Program-made: the position numbers and the translations under genes | Notes under the pieces: generated by a model | Database searches by the model: none | What the model saw: only the letters and a program-made list of their open reading frames with translations | What the model was told of the DNA's origin: nothing | Assembly: GCF_000372725.1 (NCBI RefSeq) | Contig: NW_005196094.1 | Coordinates: 83,399 to 147,398, forward strand | DNA length: 64,000 nt | Source: Emiliania huxleyi CCMP1516 | Lineage: Eukaryota; Haptophyta; Isochrysidales; Noelaerhabdaceae | Direction of reading: 5' to 3' | In this document: positions 10,505-20,220 of the stretch, one piece after another | Numbering within the stretch: the first letter of the stretch is position 1 | How the letters are laid out: every line of letters begins with the position of its first letter

Positions 10505-12427
10505 ATGGGTTGCGGCTCCAGCAAGGGCGCCCAGACCGAAACTGACGACGACGGCACTCTGGGTTTGGCCGGGGATGATGAGCGAGCCGCCCAGAGATCT
10601 CGCGCCGTCTCTGCCGCTCGCCTTGCCGCGTCCCAGTCGACACTCAAGCAAGCTGGGCCACGCAAGCTTTCGTTCCTGACGGTTGATCCGGACCGTGCCC
10701 ACGACAAGAGGATCGGCGACGATCTCGGCATCGACTCACGCGTGGCCAACGCCAAGAGGCGGCTCCGCCGCCTCCGGGACTGCATCGACGACGTCAGCGC
10801 CCTGTATGCCAGCTACTCAAAGGACAGCGCCGCGGACAAGAAGGGTCGGCTGACCCTCGTGCTCCCCGAACTGAGCGAGTGGGTATCGGAGGGTGCCTGG
10901 ATCGGTGCGCCCGCCGTTGGCAGCGCCGTGGGGAGCGACGCCACGCGCCTCGTGGCGATTGCGCAGCTGGTGAGGGCGGCGCGGGCAGGCATGGGCGAGA
11001 AAGCTGTGGCAGAGCTGCACGCCGCGCGGAGGCGAGTCGCCGAGGGCGGCATCGAGGTGCTGCTGGCGCTGGAGAACCTGGTGCTAAGCGCATCGGTCGA
11101 GCGGGAGGCTGCGGCCCGCGCTGTCAGAAAGGCCACCGCCGCGCGGGCCGCCTGCGAGGAGGAGCTGGAGAAGGCGCGCGGCGCGAGCGAGGCGAGGCGA
11201 GAGGCCGCCGTCGAGAAGGCGACGGCGGCGCTCTACGCGGCGGAGAGCGACATCTTCCGGGCCGAGGACTTGCGGAGGAAGGCGGACGAGGAGCTTCAGC
11301 GCCTGCACGGCGAGGCGACGGCCGAGGCGCTGCGCGCTGCGGAGACGGCTCGCGTGGAGGCGGAGGCGAAGGTGTGTGCGGGGGCCGAGGCGGTGCGGGC
11401 AGCGTACGGCGGCCTCGCCGAGGGAGTGGCGAGGGTGCTCGCCGCGCAGGGCGCCTCTCCGGCGCCCGCGCCTCGCAGAGAGGAGCCGTCGGGCGAGGAG
11501 CCGCTTGGTGCGGACGGCCGTGGTGCCCTCGAGGGCCGTTTCGCCGCCCTGCTGGCGCAATGGGCCGTCGCGCGGCGGCGGTGCGACAAGGCAAAGGCGC
11601 GCTGCGAGGCCTTCCGCAGGCACGGGCTCGAGGTGGCCGCGGCGCCGCGAGGCGAGGCGACGCGGCTCGGAGAGCTCGCCTCCGCCTGCGAGGAGGAGAG
11701 GGCGGCGGAGGAGCTGCGGGCGCTCCGGCTGTCGGACGAGGAGCGAGTCGCCGCGACTGCGGCGTGCGACCGCGCGATCGGCGGCCTCCAGCGCGAGCTC
11801 GGCAAGCTGGCCGCGCGTCTGAGCGCGAACTGCGACATGGTCTCGCAGCACCAGAAGCTGTTCAAGAAGCTCGCCGCGACGGAGGCGAAGGTCAAGGCGG
11901 CGGCCAAGCAGGCGGACGGCGGTGAGCCGCTCGAGGCGCGCCGCCGCCGCGACGAAGCGCCCCCGAGACGAGTCGCGGCGAGCGTTGTAGGGTCGAAGGG
12001 GGACGCGCGGCGCGAGGCGGCGCTGGCGGCGCTGCGTGAGCGGGCAGACGCAGAGCGCGCTCAGCTGGATGCGTCGGCTGGCTTCATCGACAGGCGGGCG
12101 GAGGAGCTGAAGGCGGAGGCGGACGCCGGAGCCGCGCGCGCTGTCCGCGAGCCGCTGGCGGTGTGTGTGCGCGAGTACGCGCTCCTCTTCACCACGCGCT
12201 GCGCTTCGGCAGAGGGCGTGGCCTCGTGCAACGCTGTGCTTGCGGCGAGCGGCGAGGCGGTCGCTGAGGCGGCCTCTGACACCACCGCTTCGTCACCTCG
12301 CGACCCCTCTCCACCTCGCGACGAGACGGGCGCCCAGCGTGTCGAGTCCGCTCCAGGCACCCCAGGCAACCCGTTCGACGGCGAGGCCGAGCTCGAAGCG
12401 ACGGCCAGCGAGGGCAGCGAGGACTGA
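10505..12427 (+). CDS. N-myristoylated coiled-coil protein
   Basis: 640 aa, one exon. The start at ATG 10505 is preferred to the in-frame upstream TTG because it gives MGCGSSKG, a textbook N-myristoylation signal with an adjacent Cys for palmitoylation, so the protein should sit on a membrane face. Most of the chain (about 200-580) is Ala/Glu/Arg/Lys-rich, with long heptad-like stretches such as REAAVEKATAALYAAESD and RADAERAQLDASAGF, predicting an extended coiled coil. The tail is acidic (ASEGSED). No catalytic motif was found. The composition looks native. A structural or scaffold role at membranes is inferred; no named family was recognised. Confidence 0.7.
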   Translation: MGCGSSKGAQTETDDDGTLGLAGDDERAAQRSRAVSAARLAASQSTLKQAGPRKLSFLTVDPDRAHDKRIGDDLGIDSRVANAKRRLRRLRDCIDDVSALYASYSKDSAADKKGRLTLVLPELSEWVSEGAWIGAPAVGSAVGSDATRLVAIAQLVRAARAGMGEKAVAELHAARRRVAEGGIEVLLALENLVLSASVEREAAARAVRKATAARAACEEELEKARGASEARREAAVEKATAALYAAESDIFRAEDLRRKADEELQRLHGEATAEALRAAETARVEAEAKVCAGAEAVRAAYGGLAEGVARVLAAQGASPAPAPRREEPSGEEPLGADGRGALEGRFAALLAQWAVARRRCDKAKARCEAFRRHGLEVAAAPRGEATRLGELASACEEERAAEELRALRLSDEERVAATAACDRAIGGLQRELGKLAARLSANCDMVSQHQKLFKKLAATEAKVKAAAKQADGGEPLEARRRRDEAPPRRVAASVVGSKGDARREAALAALRERADAERAQLDASAGFIDRRAEELKAEADAGAARAVREPLAVCVREYALLFTTRCASAEGVASCNAVLAASGEAVAEAASDTTASSPRDPSPPRDETGAQRVESAPGTPGNPFDGEAELEATASEGSED

Positions 12428-13481
12428 GACGGCTGCGACTCGAGGCAGTTTCCCGCTCGCGACAAGGAGATTCCGGAAGGGGGTGGGGGGTGTCAGCTAC
12501 ATTTATAGATCAGTCACAGGGTCACAGCTGAGGTTGTGTGCCGCGGTACGCAGCGTAGATGGTAGGGGTTCTCGAGAGTCGCTCGCGCGCCGTCCTCGCG
12601 AGAAAGCTTACGGCGGTGACTAAAGGTCCGCACACCGCAGCAGCGAGCAGGGCTCGCCCGGGCCGGCCGCACACACCGGCACGCGAGAGACGGGTGTCTC
12701 GTGTGTGTGTGTGTGTGTGTGTGCGGGCGCGAGAGGCGGGGGTCTGTGACGTGTGCCGGCTGTCTGCTGTCGTGGGGGGGGGGGGGGTGTCGTGAGCTGT
12801 GATGACCGGGCGGGCTATTTCGGCTATACGAGAAATATCGCAAAGACGCAAACCCGCAATCTCGGCTACACCGGCCTATACGTACTGCTACTGGGCTGGG
12901 TCTTTACCTCTTTAGGCATTGAGTGGGGTTGGCACTCCCATCGACCCTCATGACCTCCTGCGGTCTCTGAGATGGACACCAGTGGGTGTGGGACCACAGC
13001 CAGGATACACTCGAAGGCTGGGTAAGCAGTAGAGGTCGCGATACTCGACGTGTCCCACATGGAGACCGATGGTCTGTGTCGCTGTCGCGTGTCCCCTAGC
13101 GTGTCCCGTGTCGGCACGCTGTCGACACAGGACGTCGAGCGACACCGGTGGCAGTGCCACCCAGGAGTGGTCGGGCGGTCTCCCGTCATGAAAGAGCCAT
13201 CATGTGATCCGTACGATGATTCCTGACAACCGCCTCAGTCAACTTTCGTCACAGTTCCCGCTCTGAGAGGAGCTGCGGGTCAGCTCGACAGCTGGAGCTG
13301 TGTCGCCGGCGTGCGGCGGCCTGCCTCCGGAGGTGCCTCTGAGGTGGACATTTTTTGGTCACCGGGAGAGAACGCGTTCGAATTTTCACTCCGGAACTTC
13401 AACTCCGCACGCGCACCGGCCAGGGCTACAATAGTGCCAGTGAGGCGGAGGCGCGAGTCGGAAGGCGCGACATTTTCTTAC
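12428..13481. other. Intergenic, with GT microsatellite
   Basis: A (GT)n run lies at 12702-12722 and a G-run at 12774-12787. No coding frame with recognisable motifs was found. Confidence 0.4.
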
Positions 13482-13641
13482 AAACTGCTTGCTGTCACCC
13501 GTGAAGGGTGACATGATGGTGTTTTACCGCGAGGGGTTGCAACGCGCCGTAACGGCACCGCACATATTACGTGCTAGCCGACACGCGCGTCGTGCAAGCC
13601 TCGACCCTGCTCTCTCGGAGTGCCGCTGAAACTCTCGCGCC
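13482..13641 (+). repeat. Left 160-bp direct repeat
   Basis: Identical to 15723-15882. It contains the 8-bp inverted repeat with 5-bp centre at 13493-13513 and ends next to the start codon at 13642, so it also serves as the 5' flank, and probably the promoter/leader, of the recombinase-like gene. Confidence 0.9.
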
Positions 13642-15411
13642 ATGGTGGAAGGGCCGATTGTCAAGCTCTCCGGAGACCCCGACGTCGACGAGGATGAGCG
13701 CCTCAAGCAGATTGAGGGAGAGACCCTCCTCTACGATGTCCGCAAGGGGTCGTGGCTCTCAGTCGCTCTATCGCTGGATGAAACATACGCCACAAACGAG
13801 CACGACGAAGACTACATTGCCGTACCGGCGAAGGTCCTCCTCGTGGCGATCGGGATCGTGTACTCCAAGGAAGAACTCAAGTGGTACGGGCAGGACTCCG
13901 TTCTTTCTCCGCACAGGCTGAACGCTATCGCTGTGGCCGCATACGCTTCAGAGCCCAAGTTTTTCGACCCGGACGTCGACGAGCCGTTTCAAACCTGCTG
14001 GCATTGCCGAGAGCAGATGCGGCAGTTTGCGGCGGTGCAAGTGGACCTCGATGACCAGGATAACGCCTTCGTCGTCCGGGACGAGCTGGACCGCTTGAAC
14101 GCTGAACAGGAGATGTTTGAGTCTGACGGCCCGCTGGCCGTGTACAATCATTTGTTTGTGGACGATCTGCGGGACAATGAGTACTGCCTTGGCGCATGGA
14201 CTCTCCTCCACTACATCGTGGTCTGGTCGCTGGAGCCGCCGGACGAGGACGCCAGTTCCGACGAGGTCAGAACGACCAAGCTGCTTCTGGCCATGGCCAA
14301 GAAGAGGGACGAGGCGACCTTCGACGCGTCGGAGTGCGACGCGGTGGCGGGCCTGCTGCAGGCGGCGGAACGGATACCGGCGGCGCTGCTGACCGATGAC
14401 CTCTCCTTCACGGGGGCTAAGTACCTGATGCAGACGGCGGCCGTCATGGAGGATCCCGAAAGGGTGCCTGGCGTCCTCAAGGCGGGACTGCCCAGGCTGC
14501 TCAAACAGAAGGACACTTTGAGCAAGTGGGTCGGCAATGGCGCCGCGGCATTTTCACATCTGACGACGCTGGCTCAGCTATGGTGCTCGAGCAAGCCTGT
14601 TGACTTCGACGTGCTGGAGGTCATTGAGCGGAACCTCGCGGACAATGACGGCCGGTGGCGTGACGTGACGCCGGCGGAAAACATCAAGTATTTGGTCGAC
14701 TCGGGCGCCGGGACGGGTGCTGCCAACAAGACACCCGAGGGTGAGAAAGGGACCCCGGTCACTAGGGAAAGCGAGAGGGCCGCGACTGCGCTACTCGCCG
14801 CGACGGAGACGTGGCGGGCGAGCGGGGAAGATGTCTTCGCATTCATTCAGGTCGTCCTGCAATCGGGGCACGCCAAGAGCGTGAAGTGGCTGCTCGAGCA
14901 AACGACGTCGGCGGGACTGCCGAAGGGGATGGTCGAGGACGACAATGCCGTGGCACCAGAGAGGTGGGATCAGTACTTCCTCCGGTGCGTCATGGAGAGC
15001 GAAGACGGCGGGGTCGACGTGGACCTGGAGGAGCAGGCGTGGACGGCGTCCGCCATCGACAGGACACTCGACGGCGTCATGCAGGCGGTGTTGTCTCCGA
15101 CGGAACGCGAGCACAAGACATTCCACTCAAAACGAGTATGGCTGGCCTCGGCGCTCAAGGCGAATAAAGTGAGCGACGGCGAGGTCCAGGCACTATGCAG
15201 ATGGATGTCGGCGGACTCGTTGCGCTTGTACGCTCGTATGGACTGGGCGTACCAGGGACGATGTAGGGAGGAGGCGTGCAGTGCACAATTCCAGACCATT
15301 AATGCAACGAGCCTGCCAGTACTCGACCCGATTCGATATGGCGAAAACAACTCGATCCTGATGCCAGACCTCAGAGGGGGGGCGTCGACGATCGAGACGG
15401 AGCGGGCGTGA
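13642..15411 (+). CDS. Tyrosine-recombinase-like protein (C-terminal catalytic motif)
   Basis: 589 aa, one exon, ATG 13642. The C-terminus carries H495-S-K-R498, then R-W521, then L-R-L-Y530. The gaps (H+3 R, +23 W, +9 Y) equal those of Cre (H289, R292, W315, Y324), and the context VQALCRWMSADSLRLYARM fits box II of eukaryotic, Crypton- or DIRS-like tyrosine recombinases. The family's first catalytic arginine (box I, roughly 115 residues before the His) was not recognised; R392 is the nearest candidate but its context is poor. The N-terminal ~370 residues have a CWHCREQM patch and otherwise acidic helical sequence without known motifs. It may therefore be a divergent recombinase, a fusion of a recombinase tail to an unrelated protein, or an inactive relative. 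The gene lies inside the perfect direct-repeat unit. Confidence 0.6.
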   Translation: MVEGPIVKLSGDPDVDEDERLKQIEGETLLYDVRKGSWLSVALSLDETYATNEHDEDYIAVPAKVLLVAIGIVYSKEELKWYGQDSVLSPHRLNAIAVAAYASEPKFFDPDVDEPFQTCWHCREQMRQFAAVQVDLDDQDNAFVVRDELDRLNAEQEMFESDGPLAVYNHLFVDDLRDNEYCLGAWTLLHYIVVWSLEPPDEDASSDEVRTTKLLLAMAKKRDEATFDASECDAVAGLLQAAERIPAALLTDDLSFTGAKYLMQTAAVMEDPERVPGVLKAGLPRLLKQKDTLSKWVGNGAAAFSHLTTLAQLWCSSKPVDFDVLEVIERNLADNDGRWRDVTPAENIKYLVDSGAGTGAANKTPEGEKGTPVTRESERAATALLAATETWRASGEDVFAFIQVVLQSGHAKSVKWLLEQTTSAGLPKGMVEDDNAVAPERWDQYFLRCVMESEDGGVDVDLEEQAWTASAIDRTLDGVMQAVLSPTEREHKTFHSKRVWLASALKANKVSDGEVQALCRWMSADSLRLYARMDWAYQGRCREEACSAQFQTINATSLPVLDPIRYGENNSILMPDLRGGASTIETERA

Positions 15412-15722
15412 GCTGCTCCATAACACCGGTCGAAGGACGACGACCGACGACTACAAAGCTACCGGGCCGAAAGGCGGTAGTGGGCTGCAGGGCCGGAAGG
15501 CGGCAGTGACCTGCGGAGCTGACTCCGCAGATCAAGAAAACTCGGACAACAGACATATATGCGCCAACGCGTCCTCAAAGGGCATCTCTTGGGCACCGGA
15601 CCGCGACGGCCTACAAAGGGGCTTTCGAGGAGGGGGGCGGCCTCGTCGCGGCGGCGGGACGATTCTCTCTTTTCTTGACCCTCAATACAGCGGCGTATGA
15701 GAAGCAGGCCTGACAATCGGCA

Positions 15723-15882
15723 AAACTGCTTGCTGTCACCCGTGAAGGGTGACATGATGGTGTTTTACCGCGAGGGGTTGCAACGCGCCGTAACGGCACC
15801 GCACATATTACGTGCTAGCCGACACGCGCGTCGTGCAAGCCTCGACCCTGCTCTCTCGGAGTGCCGCTGAAACTCTCGCGCC
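15723..15882 (+). repeat. Right 160-bp direct repeat
   Basis: Exact copy of 13482-13641. The inverted-repeat core lies at 15734-15754. What follows (CCCGTGTAAGATG) does not match the ORF start after the left copy, so sequence identity stops exactly where the coding region would begin. Confidence 0.9.
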
Positions 15883-16562
15883 CCCGTGTAAGATGAAAGA
15901 CCTGCCCTGGGTCTGTCTCTCACACAAAAACACAACCCCGGCCAAGACGCACAAGCTCAGACAGTCGAGAAAGGGATAGACAGCAACGACAGTCAGAAGT
16001 CAGCGCTGGGTCCCAGGGCGAATGCGATGACGGCCTCTCTCTAGTGTGAGCTCTAGCTATAGTGAGCTCATCGCTACTATATGCAGCGAGTTAGGAGCCG
16101 ACCGACCCTCGCGTCCGGTGCTCACCGACGGCCGGGCGGGCCACCCGCCCACGCGCCGCCTACGCGCAGCGCGTCTGTCTCTCACACCCTCACTGTCGTC
16201 GCATGCGAGGTTCTTGTTTCTTATCACCCTACTGTGAACCCAGCCACGTAACGCCTACACACTCGAGCCGAGGGTCAAGGAGAGAGTGCCTGAGAAACAA
16301 AGAAACAACCTTGGGCGGGCGGGTGGTGAGTCGAGACTCCGGAGAAGGCCGCGAACCAGAAATCAGGACCAAAAGAATTCTCCCTGCGTCGACATGCGGC
16401 GAGACAGCCCACGATTTACGTCCCTGCTCCACTCATGTCATGAGGGGGCAAGGGAGAGAAGAAGAAAATTTCGGCCCGCCGAAACGGACGGGGGCCGCCC
16501 GGCATTCACAAACGAAGAGAAAGCGGACAGCAAAAGGAACACAACGCACTCTCTCAGTTCTA
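15883..16562. other. Intergenic
   Basis: No supported gene. A short direct CTCTAGTGTGAGCTCTAGCT-type repeat lies near 16040-16060. Frames are short and Arg/Ser-rich. Confidence 0.35.
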
Positions 16563-16929
16563 GGGTTGTCAAACGTTAAGAGCTGACGACAGTGTTGCTA
16601 GTGTTACAGTAACAACAGAACAACAGTGGGGCTCCCCAACAACAGTAGCTAACGTTAGGCCGACTGAACAACAGTAAGGAAGGCCTGGCTGTGACCCACG
16701 ACGATCTCCAGCGTCCAGTGCGGGTAATACCCGAAAATACCCGGGAAAACGCAGGTATTTTCGGGTTTTACCCGGGTTTTTTGGCATTTTCTGCTTGCTG
16801 ACCACCGAACAACAGTAACAACAGTAACAAACAGTAGCAGCATGGGCTGGGGTGAACACTTGAACAACGTTAAGGATTTCAGCCAACACTAGCGCAACTG
16901 TTAGGCCCCAAATTAACGTTTGACAACCC
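16563..16929. mobile_element. Tc1/mariner-like MITE, copy 1
   Basis: Perfect 17-bp TIRs GGGTTGTCAAACGTTAA (16563-16579 and, inverted, 16913-16929), with TA immediately outside both ends (16561-16562 and 16930-16931), as expected for TA target duplication. It has no coding capacity. The centre is a palindromic CCCGAAAATACCCGGG-type region (about 16725-16790). A diverged copy lies inverted at 32519-32895. Confidence 0.75.
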
Positions 16930-17475
16930 TACTCCAGTTCTCACATGACAAGCGATCCCACGTCCCACGACAGCGAGTGTGGGGACTACATGACCCGTAC
17001 TTAAAGGGTGTGGAGGGGCCCGTCCGCAGAGAGTCCAGAGAGCTAGGCGGCGCGGGCAGACAGTAGCTCAGTAGGATGTAGGAGCTCTAACTTTATCCGG
17101 CGGGGGCCTGTTCCTTTTTACCCATCTCACAGTAGAGAGGTGTCCGTTTTTATTTATTTATTTAACTTTATCCGGCCCGAAGAGCTCTGAGTCTGACCGA
17201 CATGTCTCGGGACTCCCTCCTGCACATACACGGCAGTCGGCAGCGCGCGCGGCACTTGCACTCTTATTTGACTATATGTGCACAAAAAGAATGAGCAACC
17301 AGTACGAGGTCGCGGCGCTGTCGTCTCCAGCTGTGACAACGTGTCGCAAGCGGGAAAGCGGAGAGGTGCCCGCGCCCGCGGACAGCTCTCTCCCCACGAT
17401 CGAATCAATCATCTCGTCGCAATCCATCGCCGCGTCCAGAGTGTGGTCCATGGCGGCTTCAGCCGACCCTACGCC
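16930..17475. other. Intergenic, 3' flank of the acyltransferase
   Basis: A TTTATTTATTTA run at 17151-17164 and AACTTTATCCGG repeated at 17090 and 17164 are the only visible features. No gene was recognised. Confidence 0.35.
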
Positions 17476-18423
17476 TCAGCCAAAGTCGCCCCCCTCGGGC
17501 GGCACAGCTCCGAGCTCGCCGCCCAGCCGGCGGTGCAGCTCGGTGCGCAGGGCGCGCACCTCCTCCTCGAGCGTGTGGGCAATCACCTCGTAGAGGAGGG
17601 TCGGCTGCTGGTCGAAGGGCGGCTCTCCCCGCAGCTGGAGGAGGTGCGACAGGTCGACCGGCTCGCCGAAGATGACGTGTATGTGCGTGCCCAGCTGCGG
17701 CCGCGAGAGGATCGAGGTTGAGCCGGGCGTGGTCGGCTGCACGCGGTCGAGGCCGACGTGGTAAAAGGGGAGGACCTGCAGCCGCTGCGGCTCCTCCACC
17801 GAGGCGACCAGCCGGCCGACGCCTCGCCGGAAGGGGTGGATCCGCCCGTCCTGCCGGATCTTGCCCTCGGGAAAGTAGTGCACCCAGTCTCCCTGCTGCA
17901 GCTTTGCGATGATGGTGTCGAGCTCCTTCTGCCAGATGCCGGCGCCGCGGACGATGGGCAGCGCCTTGCTGGCCTCGGCCCACTTTTTCAGCATCGACCC
18001 CTCGCGAAAGCACACGTCGTGGCCTGACACCGGCGGAGGAGGAGTGAGCGCATCCGCGGGAGATGGCGGGAGCTGCGGGCGGAGGGCGTCACCGCAGACC
18101 GCCCAGCGCATCTCCGCCGCACCGCGCAGGAGGAGCCGCGCCGGCACGACGGCGGCCAGAAGGTGCGGGTCGTCGATCGTGGCGATATGGTTGCACACAG
18201 AGAGCAGCCCTGTGCCCGCCGGCCGCGCAAGACTCCGCTCGAGGTGGTGGCCGTCGTGCACATGCAGGTGGTTGGCGCCGCGCACAAACAGTCTGCACAC
18301 GGGCCCGACCGTGCCAATCGTGACGGACTGGCGCGTCTCCTCGTCGTGGTACACCGCCAGGCCCGTCGCCGCGGCCGCGGCTGCCGCCGCGGCCTTCCCA
18401 GCGCTCGCAGCACTTCTCCGCAT
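17476..18423 (-). CDS. Tafazzin-like phospholipid acyltransferase
   Basis: A PlsC-type acyltransferase of the tafazzin group, which remodels cardiolipin and other phospholipids at mitochondrial membranes. Motif I is NHIATIDDP (H-x4-D), with LLSVCNHIAT before it. Other family blocks are RGAGIWQKELD, FPEGKIRQDG (motif III, substrate binding) and VLPFYHVGLD. A 69-bp in-frame GT-AG intron (18024-18092) is visible: removing it joins RWAVC-G-HDVCF, matching the family's W...DvCF, whereas retaining it inserts a Pro-rich stretch. The start is MRRSAASAGK at 18423; an upstream in-frame ATG at 18510 would add 29 residues. The Ala-rich N-terminus may be a targeting or anchor segment. Length after splicing is ~292 aa, normal for tafazzins. 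Confidence 0.85.
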   Translation of the reverse strand: MRRSAASAGKAAAAAAAAATGLAVYHDEETRQSVTIGTVGPVCRLFVRGANHLHVHDGHHLERSLARPAGTGLLSVCNHIATIDDPHLLAAVVPARLLLRGAAEMRWAVCGDALRPQLPPSPADALTPPPPVSGHDVCFREGSMLKKWAEASKALPIVRGAGIWQKELDTIIAKLQQGDWVHYFPEGKIRQDGRIHPFRRGVGRLVASVEEPQRLQVLPFYHVGLDRVQPTTPGSTSILSRPQLGTHIHVIFGEPVDLSHLLQLRGEPPFDQQPTLLYEVIAHTLEEEVRALRTELHRRLGGELGAVPPEGGDFG

Positions 18424-18762
18424 GGCCCGATCAACAAAAATAACGCACGGCCACTCAGCGGGCTGGGAAGAGGACCGCCGCAAGCGGCGTGGCGTGGGTC
18501 GGTTGTGCATCCCTCCGGGGGCCCCTCTGCGCCGGGGAGGCGTTGTTGGAGGCTAGGACGCAAGCGTCCGTCGCCCTTTTCAAACTCGGGGCCCACTCCG
18601 CTACGCTCCGACCCGAATTTGGAGGGCCTGAAAAGTTTAAGGTGTTGCTGCGCAAAAGGGGGAACCGCGGCAGAGTAGTTGCGTCTGCGCGGGTAGAGCC
18701 CTTTTGCGCGGTATTAACGCACACACCCCGCGACAGCCCCGCAAGGCGCGCGATACACACAG

Positions 18763-19425
18763 CTAGAAGTCAGTCACCGTCCTCAGGCGGGGGTCACAGA
18801 ACACCGAGTCCATAAAGCTAAGCTCCTCCTCGCCTTCAGGCTCAGCAAGCTGCATCGACACCGGCCCATCAGCGGTTAGAGGGGGGAGATCTAGAGGATC
18901 ATCTGAGTTGGAGCTAGCGGCGGCGGCCGAGCTAGCGGCGGCGGCCGGGGTGCGAACCGGCGGCATCACTGATTCAGGCTTGAACCCGGGCTGCTGGTAG
19001 GGCAGAGTGATGCCGTTGGCAGCGGCGCGCTCCTCAGCCCAAGACAGGAGCTCTTCAAAGCGGTTGACTCGGGGCAGTAGGGCAGCTATGGGCACATGAT
19101 CTCTAACCCCCAAAAGCCCCAAAAGGGCAGTGCCCTCGTCTGGGCGCCTGAAGATGGAAAAGGAGCCAGTCGGGTTGCTAGCGTGCACGTCTGGTAGCTG
19201 CGTGTAGCCGGCGACAACACGCGGCGGTGGCGGCAGCGGCGGTGGCGTTGGCAGCGACGACGGTGGAGGCACAGGACCGCACTCACTGTCCCACCGCCAT
19301 CCGGTCGGAAGCTGGTAGTCGCCCCGCATCTCGACTACCCGCAGTGCAGCATCCAAAGGCGTCTGAAAAAAGTCGAGGTTCTCTCTGAGATGATAAATGT
19401 CTTCTGCAGCATGATGGTCCATCAC
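18763..19425 (-). CDS. Hypothetical protein, 3' exon
   Basis: An open frame ends at 18763. Its upstream limit is unclear: the codons before the nominal start (reading EYGDYFVMDHHAAED) stay open to about 19615 without an ATG, so the true 5' end lies in an earlier exon or the gene is truncated. Visible features are an acidic/aromatic N-terminal part (YHLRENLDFFQTPLDAAL), a Pro-rich linker of ~20 residues, GVRDHVPIAALLPRVNRFEE, an Ala/Ser linker and an acidic tail (EGEEELSFMDSVF). No family was recognised. It lies tail-side of the tafazzin gene's 5' end on the same strand. Confidence 0.4.
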   Translation of the reverse strand: MMDHHAAEDIYHLRENLDFFQTPLDAALRVVEMRGDYQLPTGWRWDSECGPVPPPSSLPTPPPLPPPPRVVAGYTQLPDVHASNPTGSFSIFRRPDEGTALLGLLGVRDHVPIAALLPRVNRFEELLSWAEERAAANGITLPYQQPGFKPESVMPPVRTPAAAASSAAAASSNSDDPLDLPPLTADGPVSMQLAEPEGEEELSFMDSVFCDPRLRTVTDF

Positions 19426-19619
19426 AAAGTAGTCGCCATATTCCCACTTGCCTAGGAATGTCTGCGCAGGCTCGAGGTCCCAGTTAAACTTCCGGTGTTG
19501 AAACCCTTCGTAGCCAACTACGTGCGGTTGGTGCTGTGGCAGTAGCGGACATGAAGACGTACCGGGCCGTCCAGCCCAGCGAGGGGGGGGGAGGGGTCTC
19601 GGTTTCGTGAGGCTAATAC

Positions 19620-20220
19620 CTGGCTAATACTTGCGGCTTTCGGGGAGGGGCCTCGGACTGGCGAGTCCAGCTCAACCTGACTTCTTTCCCTCCTCCCTCG
19701 AGGCTCGAGGCAGCGAGTAGGCAGCGAGAGGAGGTCTCGAGCGCCTATATGAAGGTATGTGAGATGTATCCTTCCAACATCCTGCTCGTGCAGGTGGGGA
19801 CCCTGTCTGTCCTCGTCCCATCCGCATCGTCCCTCGTTTGGCCCCTGTGTTTTCTTTTTTGTCTATTTTCTTTCTTTCTTTACTAGGCACGGGACTGGCG
19901 CGCACTGGCACTGATGACAACACCGTATTGGTGCACTAATACACATTCTGTGTGAGCTCTGTGTCTTGATTTGCCAACAATATACCTACAATACACAAAA
20001 AGAAAGCGTGCTCACCGCCCGCCGTGCGCCGCCCCGCAAACAACCCGTGTATAAAGCCTGTCCACCTACACTGGGGACACCGTGCGCACGACGGGGCAAT
20101 CCTAGCGCAGGCCCCGCACGCGGCCCTGCTGCCCTCCCGTCGGCTGAAATCGACCAGGCCCATCGCCGTGGGCCCACCGGCGACTGCGGCGGCCCTAGCA
20201 CCGGCCGATTGTTTGAGCGA
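19620..20220. other. Intergenic before the foldback element
   Basis: CT-rich runs at 19853-19882. No gene was recognised. Confidence 0.3.

Larger units (their letters stand above)
13482..15882 (+). mobile_element. Direct-repeat-flanked tyrosine-recombinase unit, 2.4 kb
   Basis: Two 160-bp direct repeats (13482-13641 and 15723-15882) are identical base for base by eye and enclose one ORF plus ~310 bp. The left repeat stops exactly one base before the ORF's ATG. Each repeat holds a perfect inverted repeat, TGTCACCC-GTGAA-GGGTGACA, whose size fits a tyrosine-recombinase core site. The 3' spacer holds a small tandem repeat (15463-15517). No flanking target duplication was seen. It may be a mobile cassette, or what remains of a tandem array in which the second copy lost its gene. 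Confidence 0.6.
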
